DNA of 64,000 nt from Lumbricus rubellus (Eukaryota > Annelida > Clitellata > Crassiclitellata > Lumbricidae): contig OX243815.1 in assembly GCA_945859605.1 (NCBI GenBank), forward strand, positions 27,532,774-27,596,773. The letters are read 5' to 3'. Positions within the stretch are counted from its first letter, which is position 1; each line of letters starts with the position of its first letter. A program made the position numbers and the translations under genes. The notes below the pieces were generated by a model. The model searched no databases. It had not been told where the DNA came from and saw only the letters and a list, made by a program, of their open reading frames with translations. This document shows, one piece after another, positions 23,601 to 34,142 of the stretch.

Positions 23601-23905
23601 TTAGGGTTAGAGCAAAATTTAGGGTTTCTGTTAAGGTTAGAGCTAGGGTTAGGGTTTCTGTTAGGGTTAGACCTAGGGTTTCTGTTAGGGTTAGAGCTAC
23701 GGTTGGAGTTTCTCCTAGGGTTAGAGCTTGGGTTAGGGTTAGGGTTTCTGTTGGATTTAGAGCTAGGGTTTCTGTTAGGGTTAGAGCTAGGGTTAGGGTT
23801 TCTGTTAGGGTTAGAGCTAGAGATAGGGTTTCTCTTAGGGTTACAGCTATGGTTAGGGTTTCTGTTAGGGTTAGAGCTATTGTTTTCTGTTAGGGTTAGA
23901 GCTTG
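23600..23905. repeat. degenerate telomere-like array, TTAGGG strand
   Basis: The same repeats in inverse orientation (TTAGGGTTTCTGTTAGGG type), so the interior of the element is itself a foldback with unequal halves (about 1.5 kb against 0.3 kb). Confidence 0.92.
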
Positions 23906-24243
23906 GGTTACTTTTGGCCACGATAAAATTATGGGGGGAAAACCATAGGATGGGGATCATTAAATTTTATGGCCCCCCTGTACAATATATACAGTGTGTA
24001 GACTGTAGAGTGTAGACTCTGTGTAGAGTGTAGACACTAATCTTCCTATATCCTTCTGCTGATGTCGCTTGGTAGGCCTATTGCAAAATAAAAAGTTGCG
24101 GCGGGCGATCAAAACATTTATCAAAAATTTTGTAATTTTTACACAGTGTTCTATTGATCTATTGGCACCTTTTGACATATCTAGCTACTTGAAATTTAGA
24201 AAAAAAATTTTTTTTGCCGTTTTCACTCCACCCTACTGCCTAC

Positions 24244-24312
24244 CTCCCTACCTCTTTCCCTTCCTCCTTCCCTCCATCCCTCCCTCCATCCATCCATCCC
24301 TACCTCCCTCCC
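24244..24312. repeat. (CCTCC/CCATC)n tract, right side of insertion site
   Basis: Continuation of the CCCT-rich tract at 21710-21764, which the element at 21765-24235 split. Confidence 0.85.
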
Positions 24313-25339
24313 TCACACAGTTGTAGTCCCACGGTGAGAGTTTCTTGGCCCTAAACATGGGCTGGAGGTAGGCCAAATTACTTTAGCAGTAAATTCGCAA
24401 TGACACGGTAATTTAGCAGACGTTACCCGACTCCTGGGACAGGTTTTTAACCCTGATGAACATGAAGATGGTGTTGGCCAAGATCGAAGACGCCCCTCCC
24501 CTATGTCCTGCCCAGGGTCGACACACACCTCCTGCGATGGATCGGGGTCGATTGCTTGAAAATTGTGGCCTAGTTCATTTCACAAAGAAACAAAATATAA
24601 TCGCAATATCCAACTTTCTAAAGCGCTACTTGAAAGTCAAGCGCGTATTAACGAGCGATGAAATATATATATATATATATATATAATATGACACATTGTC
24701 TGTCGAATCTATGTTACCCATTAAAAAGCCCAAAATGCGCCATTTGTATTCTGAAAATACTGAATACACTACATGATTGTATGCAGAACAAAATGATGAA
24801 TATTTATATTAACAAAACTGATGACACAAAGAAAGGTGGGGAGTTCCAGCAGCAAGAATTGACAGTTGATTAAGTTTCATAAAGTGTCTACTCCACTAGT
24901 GAAACTTCAATTTCATACTGCCGAATAGGTAGCTCTAAGAATAGTCATCAACAGCCAGGAAATCTGGCACTATGATTATTATGGCCTAAAGCAGTTTCAC
25001 ATTATGAAGTGAAAATGCATAACAATGGACAATGGTAAAATTGCAGTGACAGGGTGTCATAACGTCTTTCAAGTCTTATCCAAGGGCCCAGGGGTCGCCC
25101 CAAGAAAACGTGTTGAGAACACCTGGCCAGTTCTGGGAATGTGACCATTCCCTAGCCCTTTAAATTGCAATGCTCTTTGTGGTGTTACAGTAGCTTTAAT
25201 AATTATGTCGAAGCAACACAAAACGCTGGCGTCAAGCCAATCAATAGCTTGTTGGTGTTTAACGACTCTGCCATTTCAAAGATGATCTGTGTCGTCCGTC
25301 TACTTTGAGCAAGCTTGGGATTGACACTGTCGAAGTTAA
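24313..25339. other. no gene recognised
   Basis: An (AT)n run lies at 24662-24686. Short frames on both strands have no recognisable product. Confidence 0.45.
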
Positions 25340-25620
25340 AAGATCAATCGCAATTTATATAGCGCCAAATTTTATTCACATGCACGCGCTCCACCAAGGT
25401 CTGGTAAGCGCGGACTATAATAGCGACTGACAGAAATGAGAAGAGGCGGAGCGGATGAGAATCGCCACTCGATGTGTCGCTAATTAAGTCGCACAAAGAC
25501 GACGTAGGCGGCTCTTTAAAAGGGTTCGCTGTATTCCAAGAAATGAGAAGGGGAGGCACGACGACACCCTTAGTTCACTGAGATTTAGAGCCTTAGGCAT
25601 TCGAAGAGTAATAAACGTCA
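25340..25620 (-). mobile_element. retroposon 3' end fragment
   Basis: Starts on the plus strand with 'cgcaatttatatagcgcc', which inverted is the GGCGCTATATAAATTG tail shared with LINE/SINE ends at 32755 and 6120. The rest is unrecognised and has only broken frames. Confidence 0.45.
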
Positions 25621-25660
25621 AAGCAAAGAATTTGCTGTTAGAAGACGTAAGTGTGTATGA

Positions 25661-25842
25661 ATGAATGAATGAATGAATGAATGTATGTATGTATGTATGT
25701 ATGTATGTATGTATGTATGTATGTATGTATGTATGTATGTATGTATGTATGTATGTATGTATGTATGTATGTATGTATGTATGTATGTATGTATGTATGC
25801 ATGCATGTATGTATGTATGTATGTATGTATGTATGTATGTAT
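25661..25842. repeat. (ATGA)n then (ATGT)n microsatellite
   Basis: About 180 bases, ATGA at the left and ATGT with two ATGC units near 25799. Open frames are artefacts. Confidence 0.97.
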
Positions 25843-25939
25843 GAGTGCAGTCTTTCTCGATTCCTCCATATGGCTACAATTAGCTGTATTACTTCACTGT
25901 ATGGATTCCACGCTCTGTCAATAATATCACTCAATGTAA

Positions 25940-27000
25940 TAAGTTATTGAGTCAATGAGTCAGTTTATGACTAATTTAATCATTGAGTCAGTCATCCACT
26001 GAATGTTCTGAACAATCATTCACTCAATGAGACAACCATTTTAGTCATTCAGCCATGCAAACGTCCGCGGACTAGCAGAGATAACCAGTTACATTACCAA
26101 TCACACAATCAGTCTGCAATCCTGAGTCAGTCAGTCATTCGTGATGATATCTGTTTATTCTTTCAACCGAACATTCAGTTTGTTATTTTATAATGTTCTA
26201 TACAGTCAGTCAGTCAGTCGGTGAGCTATTCAATGAATCAGTCTGTGAGCCAAACAGTTAGAACAGTTAACCCTTTAACGACCAGCTACACATGTTTTCA
26301 ATGCATTTTAGTACACGCTGGTCATTAAAGGGTTAATTTGTCATTCAATAATTCAATCATTTAGTTAGCCATTTAGTCATTCAGAAATGGCATTCGTCAG
26401 CACGCTAATGGGACATCAATTCAGTTTGCCAGATGGTCATTCAATATGTAAGCCATTTCGTTCATAAGTCATCCAAGCTGTTAGTCAGGCCAAAAAATCA
26501 GCCATATAGAAAATATGTCTTTCAAACACTTTTCACAGTCATTCAGTCAGCCAAACCAGTCAGTCAGTCTAGTAGATAGAATTAAATTAGATAGATTAAA
26601 CAAAGAAGTAGTCAGCGAGTCAGTCAGTCAATTTCTGACCAGACGATCAGTCAGTTTGACAACTTGGCGCTCATTTAGCCAACCGAGTAGGCGTTGAGTG
26701 AGTCATTGTAGCCTAATATTCAATCGATCAGCCAATCAATCACCCGAACACCGACCGGCGTGTGAATTAATAATGCACTTTAATCTTGCACCATCCTAGT
26801 AGGCCTATTATAATAATTGCTGGTGGCCAATTCGTCAAAATACGTGCTCTAACAAAACTGCTTAGCACGATCAGGCTGTATTGATCAGCCTACTACAGCC
26901 TCATCACTTAATGTGGTCTTGTCAAGGGTTTTAAAAATCACACGGTCACGGACCAGCGTCTCTAATTTAAAATGCGTTGTCATTTTTTCAAAACTGAAGC
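25940..27000. repeat. degenerate CAGT/TCAT-rich tract
   Basis: The words GTCAGTCAGTCA and CATTCAGTCA recur at irregular spacing over about 1 kb, and again at 27295-27360 and 27975-28080. This looks like a decayed tetranucleotide satellite interrupted by SINE and LINE insertions. Confidence 0.65.
26271..26332. mobile_element. piggyBac-like mini hairpin element, 62 bp
   Basis: TTAA at 26267-26270 and 26333-26336 flanks CCCTTTAACGACCAGC and GCTGGTCATTAAAGGG, an imperfect inverted repeat of 16 bases per side. TTAA duplications with CCC starts are typical of piggyBac. The element is too small to encode anything. Confidence 0.7.
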
Positions 27001-27004
27001 ATTA

Positions 27005-27262
27005 TGAATAAGGGCGCGGTAGAGCAATGGATAACACGCTGACGTAGAGTGCGAGATGTTATGAGTTCGAGCCCCCGTTGGCGGATATGATTAGTAGGTT
27101 GCTATAATTAATTAGCGCCGATTATTGCAGGTTGTCTGTTCAGATACCGGTACATGTAGTTACGATTCATGAGTTCTGTAATCTGCGTTCCCGTAAATTG
27201 ATTCAAATGTATAATTGTTGTACACTGTTATCGGTTGCGCTCTGTCAACCGGATTGTTGAAT
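27005..27262 (+). mobile_element. tRNA-derived SINE, family 3
   Basis: The head begins GGGCGCGGTAGAGCAATGG and has a B box GAGTTCGAGCCCC. The body includes TGTCTGTTCAGATACCGG and TTGTACACTGTTATCGG, and the end is TGTCAACCGGATTGTTGAATA. A second copy lacking the head is at 28740-28890. Confidence 0.75.
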
Positions 27263-27369
27263 AAAGGATTATTATAATTATCAATGGCAAATCCCATCAG
27301 TCAACGAGACAATCAGTCAGCTAATTAATCATTCGGTCATTCAGTCATCCAATCAGGCACAAAAGAAGT

Positions 27370-27957
27370 TAGTGAGTCATTCACTTGTTCATGCATTTGT
27401 AGTTTCACGCTTGGACTACTGCAGTTCCATATACGGTGGACTTCCAGCCTCTCGGGTGGGGCCCCTAAATAGGGTCCTGCGCAGTGCGCACTGCTGCCCG
27501 CCTCATAGGCCGCATTCCCAAATTTGGCCGAGTCTCCGAGTACATGCGGGATGTACTCCACTGACTCCCTTACCCACAGCGCATTAAGTACAGAATTTCC
27601 GTATTGGTCAGGCGCTGCTTTGAGGGTTTGGCTCCTTTATACTTGCAGGAGCTCTGCTGCTCGACCACGCATGTTCAACGCCGCTGCTCTCTCCGCTCAG
27701 CTGCGCGAGCGGAACTTATTGTTCCACGCTCTCGGACTGCAATCAGGCAGCGCCGTGCTTTCTATTTGGCTGGCCCTGCGACCTGGAATGAGCTCCCTGT
27801 TATCCTTCGTTAAATACCTATTAGCCTTTCTACTTCGTTTCTTTCTCTTCTCAAAACTGTCTTATTCGACCGGGGTTGGACTGGGAGCGCGCCTGAGTAG
27901 TAACCTTGAAGGAGCGCTATATCAAATTCTCAGTAAATAAATAAATAAATAAATAAA
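27370..27957 (+). pseudogene. L2-type LINE 3' end, frameshifted
   Basis: The plus strand encodes HSLVHAFVVSRLDYCSS, the RT thumb block. After at least one frameshift near 27490-27600 it continues with the C-terminal part, including AGPATWNELP and a stop near 27816. The 3' end GGGAGCGCGCCTGAGTAG, CTTGAAGGAGCGCTATATC and an (AAAT)n tail to 27957 match the tail of SINE family 1. It is closely related to the LINE at 6555-7433 and is dead. Confidence 0.8.
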
Positions 27958-28109
27958 TTCACGGAATGTTCCAAACGGTCAGTCAGTAAATGAGTGAGAC
28001 AGCCATGCAGTTCATACAACCACCGAAGCATTCATTCAGTAACCGAAATGATCAGTCATTTTTCCAAGCAAGCAGTCGGCTCGCTATTCAGGCAATCAGA
28101 CATTCATAA

Positions 28110-28324
28110 ACGAACCAGTACGTCCATCAATCCATCCATTCATCCATTCATCCATCCATCCATCCATCCATTCATTTATCCATCCATCCATCCATCGAGC
28201 CATCCATCTATCCCTTCATCCGCTCATCTTTTCATCCATTCTTCCATTCATCCATTCACCCATTCATCCATTCACCCATTCATCCGTTCATCCATCTACC
28301 CATCCGTCCATCCATCCATCCATA

Positions 28325-28355
<31 letters not shown>

Positions 28356-28620
28356 CCATCCATCCATCTATCCATCCATCCATCGAGCCATCCATCTATC
28401 CCTTCATCTATTCATCTTTTCATCCATTCTTCCATTCATCCATTCATCCATTCATCCATTCACCCATTCATCCATTCATCCGTTCATCCATCCACCCATC
28501 CGTCCATCCATTCATCTATTCATCCATTCATCCAAACATCCATCCATCCGTACATCCATCCATCCATCCATTCATTCATCCATCAATCCATTCGTAAATC
28601 CATACATTCGTCCATCCAGC
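28110..28620. repeat. (CCAT)n / (TCCA)n microsatellite
   Basis: About 500 bases of imperfect CATC tetranucleotides. A long duplicated block ('catccatcgagccatccatc') occurs near 28187 and 28374, implying a 187-base internal duplication. Confidence 0.95.
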
Positions 28621-28739
28621 AAATGCAGCCTAATCTAATGTAAAGTATAGTAAAATTAAAACGTGTATATGGATGAGCAGCAGAGATTAATTAACTCATT
28701 TACTTGAGAGTGAAACGTATACACTCGGCTAAGCAAGTT

Positions 28740-28890
28740 TCTCAACACTCACGCCTAATTGCTCAGTCTTATTGCAGGCTGTTTGTTCAGTATTCTGTTA
28801 TATCCGTTCTTGTGAACTGTTAAAACTGCATAATTGTACACTGTAACCGGTTGCCGTCACTCTGTCAATCGGATTGTTGAGCAAAGAGAA
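28740..28890 (+). mobile_element. SINE family 3, 3' part
   Basis: Matches 27115-27255: TTATTGCAGGCTGTTTGTTC, TTGTACACTGTAACCGGTTG and TCTGTCAATCGGATTGTTGA. The tRNA-like head is missing. Confidence 0.7.
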
Positions 28891-29800
28891 TATCATTAGT
28901 CTGATATTCCTATACCTACGAAAGTGTCGTTCATTGATCTCAAATAAATGCCTAAGGCAAATATTATTTGGCAAAGGTGGTGCAGAAATGCATTGACATG
29001 TATTCTGCAAGTGTCAGGATTGAACAAAGCCCTATTTGTAGATTGATTGTTCAGTGAGATAACCGCTATAATAGACCATTTCGCACATCGTGTTTTCGAA
29101 GTCTGCAGTCTACAGAGAATGATTGTGAAGAATATGCATGCATGTGCGCGTTTTTTTCTGTAGGTCGTGACATTGATAGTTTGCGTTTAAATTTTATTCT
29201 AAGTCCTTTTTTTATTTTAAACAACTCCAGTCATCCACAATTTTATGCCCTGTATATGGTTCCTAATGATAAACATAGGCCATAATTATAAGCTTAATGC
29301 TTACTAAGGGCGGTCGGGTAAAACCGGTTTATAAATTAGACTATAATTATGCCTTACAGGCATGTAGACAGTTGCTCTGTTTGCGGATTATGTAGCAGAA
29401 CAATGCAATGGCGCCTACGGGTGAGACCTGGCATGCGTCCTCTTCAACATTTCTATAGGTCTACGCCTGTATGTTTTTCGTCTGCCTGCATGCCTATAAA
29501 CAATTATGTTTTGATTATAGAGAGGAGGAAGATAAGGAGCAGATACCCAGTTCAAAGTCAAGGAGGGGGGGGGCTTTCATTGGAATGAGATGACCATCGG
29601 GCATCGGGTAGAAATGCCTCACTGCAAGAGTTACACATTTGTAGAATGGCTTGGCTGTATGTACATGTAGGCTACAATATCATTGGACTCCATAACTGTT
29701 TTCAATTTTGGAAGAGCCTTTGGTAAGTTCTGACATAATTATTATGCTCAGCTCAATGCATTTGATTTGACTAGTTTTTCACCACCGTCACCACGACCCG
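28891..29800. other. no gene recognised
   Basis: AT-rich with short frames. No repeat or RNA signal identified. Confidence 0.45.
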
Positions 29801-29809
29801 TGCACAAGA

Positions 29810-30715
<906 letters not shown>

Positions 30716-31373
30716 ATTGGAATATGCACGCCAACGATAAGCATTGTACTATGAATTGTCTGCCATTCAAATTCCTTATGTAGCCTACTGCACGAACGAC
30801 ATTATCATGCATGCATGACATTGTGTGAGGCGACCTGCAGCCCATAGGCCAGTAGGCGTGGCGGCTTATTAAACCGTAACCTCCGCTGCCGCGCATGCGC
30901 ACGCTATGTAGGCCTACAATGCTTCAGAAGAGACAATAATAACTTACGCAAAACCAATTTAAGTTTCCCTCTGTCAATCTAGCGAGCTGTGAACCAAAAC
31001 TGATATATCTAGATAGGAATTAAATCAATTAATCGCATGCCGGGTGTTCCGCACATATGATAATTCCTAGTTTTTCATTTATTGGTGATTTTATGTCGCG
31101 AGGACTTTATGGTGAAAAAGTAAAAGACGCGTAATAACAGGTCCAATTTGCATCATAAATTTCCTGAAGATGGAAAGCCCAAATATGAAACTATCATGGA
31201 AACAAACTTATTTTGGTGAACTTAACCAAAACCAAATATTACTTTTTCCGGTTGTGGTAGACGGAAAGAGAAATTTGATGCAAACTATAAGAGGCTCACG
31301 TCAAGGAGGACCTAAAATGTATGGGTAGGTAAGCGTGGTGGTTTGCCATCAACTGAGAGCTTTAGAAAAGGAT
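30716..31373. other. no gene recognised
   Basis: Single-copy-looking sequence without a supported gene. Several GTAGGCCTAC-type palindromic words occur. Confidence 0.45.
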
Positions 31374-31395
31374 AATAATAATAATAATAATAGGC

Positions 31396-31451
<56 letters not shown>
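31374..31451. repeat. (AAT)n microsatellite
   Basis: About 78 bases of AAT, interrupted once by 'aggct'. It lies directly upstream of the LINE frame. Confidence 0.95.
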
Positions 31452-31452
<1 letters not shown>

Positions 31453-31501
31453 TGCGCTGGTCCTGTTAAGAAACGCCCTATGCTCTCAAAAAGTACTACA
31501 C

Positions 31502-32620
31502 GTGCTTAGATGTTTTCCCTGCTATGAACACCCGCTACTGGACAAATATGACGAAATACAGAGAAGAGGCATTTCCTCTATTCTAAACATCAACCTGAAT
31601 GACACTCAATGGCACCAAGCTTCTCTACCAGTTAAGATGGGAGGACTGGGCATACGTCGGGCTGCCTCGCTTGCGCTACCCGCCTTCTTGGCTTCCGCTG
31701 CGAGCACCCGCGCTCTCCAGTCCTCTATGCTGGGCCATGTTCGACCAGACCAGGACGAGCAGGAGGAATATATGCTGCATCGATGGCTGGAAGAAAGCCA
31801 AACAACACAACCAGACAACCAAGCAGCATATAAACAAGCATGCTGGGACGGACCACTAATAGAGAAGGCGAAGAACTCTCTTACCGAAGGCTGCAAAGAC
31901 GAATACGATCAAGCACGGCTGAAAGCAACAGCGGCGCCTCACGCTGGAGACTGGCTATTCGCACTCCCGATCTCATCATGTGGGTTACGAATGGATGATG
32001 AGACAATCAGAGTGGCAGTGGGCCTGAGATTGGGAACGATGACCTGCGAGCCCCACACGTGCCCTTGTGGGATGAATGTCACTGCAGAGGGTTCGCATGG
32101 CCTATCATGTAGCCTAGGCCCGGGCCGAATAGCCAGACACGCGACTCTAAACGACATCATAAGCCGAAGTCTCACGCAAGCTGGAATGCCGAACATCAAG
32201 GAACCAACCGGTCTCTCACGCACTGATGGAAAAAGACCCGACGGAATGACTTTGATTCCGTGGCGAGGAGGACGCAGCCTCGTGTGGGATGCCACCGTAA
32301 TAGACACGGTTGCTCCTTCCTACCTCCATGCCTCGGCTGCAACGGCGGGGGCTGCGGCTGAATTGGCGGACACGAGGAAAACTGCCAAGTACGATCACCT
32401 GTTGGCCAACCACCACTTTGTCCCAGTGGCCCTGGAGACCCTGGGCCCAATTAACAACAATGGACTTGATTTTATTAAGGACCTTGGAAAACGTCTAACA
32501 CTAATCTCTGGAGACATTAGAGAGACATCTTACCTTTTTCAACGCCTGTCTGCCACCATCCAACGCTTTAATGCTATTTCTTTCCGAGGCACTTTTGCTC
32601 AACCAGACACTACCGAGTGA
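31502..32620 (+). CDS. non-LTR retrotransposon C-terminal region with CCHC finger and restriction-like endonuclease
   Basis: An open frame of 372 residues; the same frame is open from about 31455, so this ATG is not a true start. It is the end of a LINE polyprotein. It has a post-RT block with MGGLGIRRA (47-53), then a ...LPISSCGLRMDDE segment (155-167). A zinc-finger-like C187-x-C189...H199...C203 follows. Last comes a PD-(D/E)XK-like set: RPD (245-247), WDATV (262-266) and KTAKY (293-297). In R2-group elements a CCHC finger followed by such an endonuclease lies C-terminal of the RT, and that arrangement is seen here. The RT catalytic domain is missing (5' truncation). The intact frame suggests a fairly young copy. 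The exact clade is not determined. Confidence 0.75.
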   Translation: MLRCFPCYEHPLLDKYDEIQRRGISSILNINLNDTQWHQASLPVKMGGLGIRRAASLALPAFLASAASTRALQSSMLGHVRPDQDEQEEYMLHRWLEESQTTQPDNQAAYKQACWDGPLIEKAKNSLTEGCKDEYDQARLKATAAPHAGDWLFALPISSCGLRMDDETIRVAVGLRLGTMTCEPHTCPCGMNVTAEGSHGLSCSLGPGRIARHATLNDIISRSLTQAGMPNIKEPTGLSRTDGKRPDGMTLIPWRGGRSLVWDATVIDTVAPSYLHASAATAGAAAELADTRKTAKYDHLLANHHFVPVALETLGPINNNGLDFIKDLGKRLTLISGDIRETSYLFQRLSATIQRFNAISFRGTFAQPDTTE

Positions 32621-32689
32621 GCCGTTCCAGAGCAACATTATTTATATCTCCGGATATTGTTTAGCAACAGGTTGTTTTAATTAATAAAT

Positions 32690-32752
32690 GATATTTTAAT
32701 AATAAAAAAATAAAAAAAATAAAAAAATAATAATAATAATAATAATAACAAC
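32690..32752. repeat. A-rich (AATAAA/AAT)n tail
   Basis: Simple A-rich repeats follow the LINE frame by about 70 bases and probably form its 3' tail, merged with the tail of the next, minus-strand fragment. Confidence 0.7.
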
Positions 32753-32754
32753 AA

Positions 32755-32990
32755 TAAGACAATTTATATAGCGCCGTAGCTCAGCCAATGACGAAGGAAA
32801 GGGCGCTGTACAAGAGTTCAAAATTTACAATTATACGATTGTTTAAATAGATAGCCTAAGTCTTGAGTCTGGATTTAAATGCCTCCAGCGAAACTGCATT
32901 TCGCACATAGTCAGGAAGACCGTTCCACGCAGTTGGTTCCCGACACAGAGAAAGAGCTTTCTCCAAACCTCATAGAACACTGAAGCATTC
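32755..32990 (-). pseudogene. LINE C-terminus and 3' tail, minus strand
   Basis: The minus strand near 32980-32860 encodes a LINE C-terminal block, PTAWNGLPDYVRNAVSLEAF, followed by a basic stretch. The 3' end TACAGCGCCCTT...GGCGCTATATAAATTGTC is the tail shared with the SINE-like element at 6115-6420. It is strongly 5'-truncated. Confidence 0.7.
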
Positions 32991-34134
32991 AAATAAATCT
33001 GGCTTCGGTTTTTAAATAGTTATGGCGATTTTAAGACGTCGTTTAAAAATATGCAAGCGAAATAGTAAAATTATGAAACTGAAACAGGATGCGGTTTCTC
33101 GATTCATACTGCGGCATGTCGTCATAATTAATTTTAAATAAATTTAAAGCTGACGGTTGAATAATCGACTTGGTTACTTGGACTAACCTATCTTTAGTGA
33201 CATCATTGTATTGTGTTTTGTATTGCATATACAAAATTATTTATAATGCATCGTCACCGCCATCATCACTGCCACAATCTCCACAAGATGCACCACAGTT
33301 TTAGACTATGTGATATCATGTCACAGGATGTCACATGATGATGTCACGTGATGTCACACGATGCACAAACATAATTCTACGATCGCTGATAAGCGAATCA
33401 GACATTCCAAGATTTTCAATTAAGTGATATAACGGCGATGACAACACCCATTGTTATAGAAAGCTTTGATCTTCATTGCGTTGACGACATATAATCGATA
33501 CAGCGTGACAAGAAACATTATTGCAGAATCCCATGCTGCAGCGTCCTATTCTTTCCATCTCAGTCAATGTTATTATTATAGTCGCATTGACAGTTCGTTA
33601 AACGAAAGCATAGCCATAGACGAAACCGTCAAGTGAGAAAAATTTCACTCGACGACGAAGAAGCTTTGACTTTTTATTATTTGACATCCAGCAAGGGAAT
33701 TTCGATTTTCAACGTGACCTTTAGCCAACTCGTCTGCCATTTACGTCCCATTACCGATGCGCAAAGCTGGTCAGAATTGTGCAGCCAGATAATCGCATTA
33801 ACAGCTGCTGCTGCTACTGTTCGCCTCTTTGCTTCCAGCTTTCGGCTTTCTGCAGTGGCGCAAATCCCTCGACGAATGTGCATTTTCAGTCCGTTGTCCA
33901 AAGAAAGAAAATTGCATCAGTTCGGTTCGTCGATAAGCGTGAAACGATTGCAGGAGATGTCAGCGACGTATATTTATAAAGGAAAGACCAACGAGGGACG
34001 TGTCAGGGCGGCTTCAGGCATTTTGACAGCAAGCACATAAGTACATAATTATTATAGTACCAGTAGGTCAATGGCAGTAGTAGTAGGCTAGTAGCAGCAG
34101 CAACCAGAGCTGTAATCGAGGGTATATCCTATGC
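32991..34134. other. no gene recognised; unassigned 135-residue frame and a short TGATGTCAC repeat
   Basis: A plus frame at 33633-34040 codes for 135 residues without recognisable motifs; I cannot assign it and it may be chance. 33310-33365 repeats ATGTCAC/ATGATGTCAC words, a small minisatellite with a CRE-like look. Confidence 0.35.
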
Positions 34135-34142
34135 ATGGATAT

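Larger units (their letters stand above)
21765..24235. mobile_element. hAT-like foldback element with telomere-like interior, 2471 bp
   Basis: The duplication ctgcctac lies at 21757-21764 and 24236-24243, and the ends are TAGGGTGGAGTG and CACTCCACCCTA. Inverted arms of about 320 bases (21765-22085 and 23905-24235) are highly similar, sharing for example GCCGCAACTTTTTATTTTGC and GGTTTTCCCCCCATAATTTT. Between them is a CCCTAA-type array that switches strand near 23600. The target was a CCTCC-rich simple repeat, still present on both sides. The 8-base duplication and TAG start fit hAT (inference). No transposase is present. Confidence 0.9.

Noticed and set aside
22067..23893. 608-codon open frame rich in Asn, Pro and Ser
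   Set aside because: It is a translation of the CCCTAA-type array; the 30-base unit has no stop in several frames on both strands, and the array lies inside a non-coding foldback transposon.
21765..24235. Chromosome end or fused telomere
   Set aside because: The array is highly diverged, flips strand internally, and is bounded by transposon arms and an 8-base target duplication.
27994..28638. 214-codon His/Pro/Ser frame
   Set aside because: Translation of the CCAT microsatellite.
33633..34040. 135-residue open frame as a gene
   Set aside because: No recognisable motif, no splice or promoter support; may be chance.
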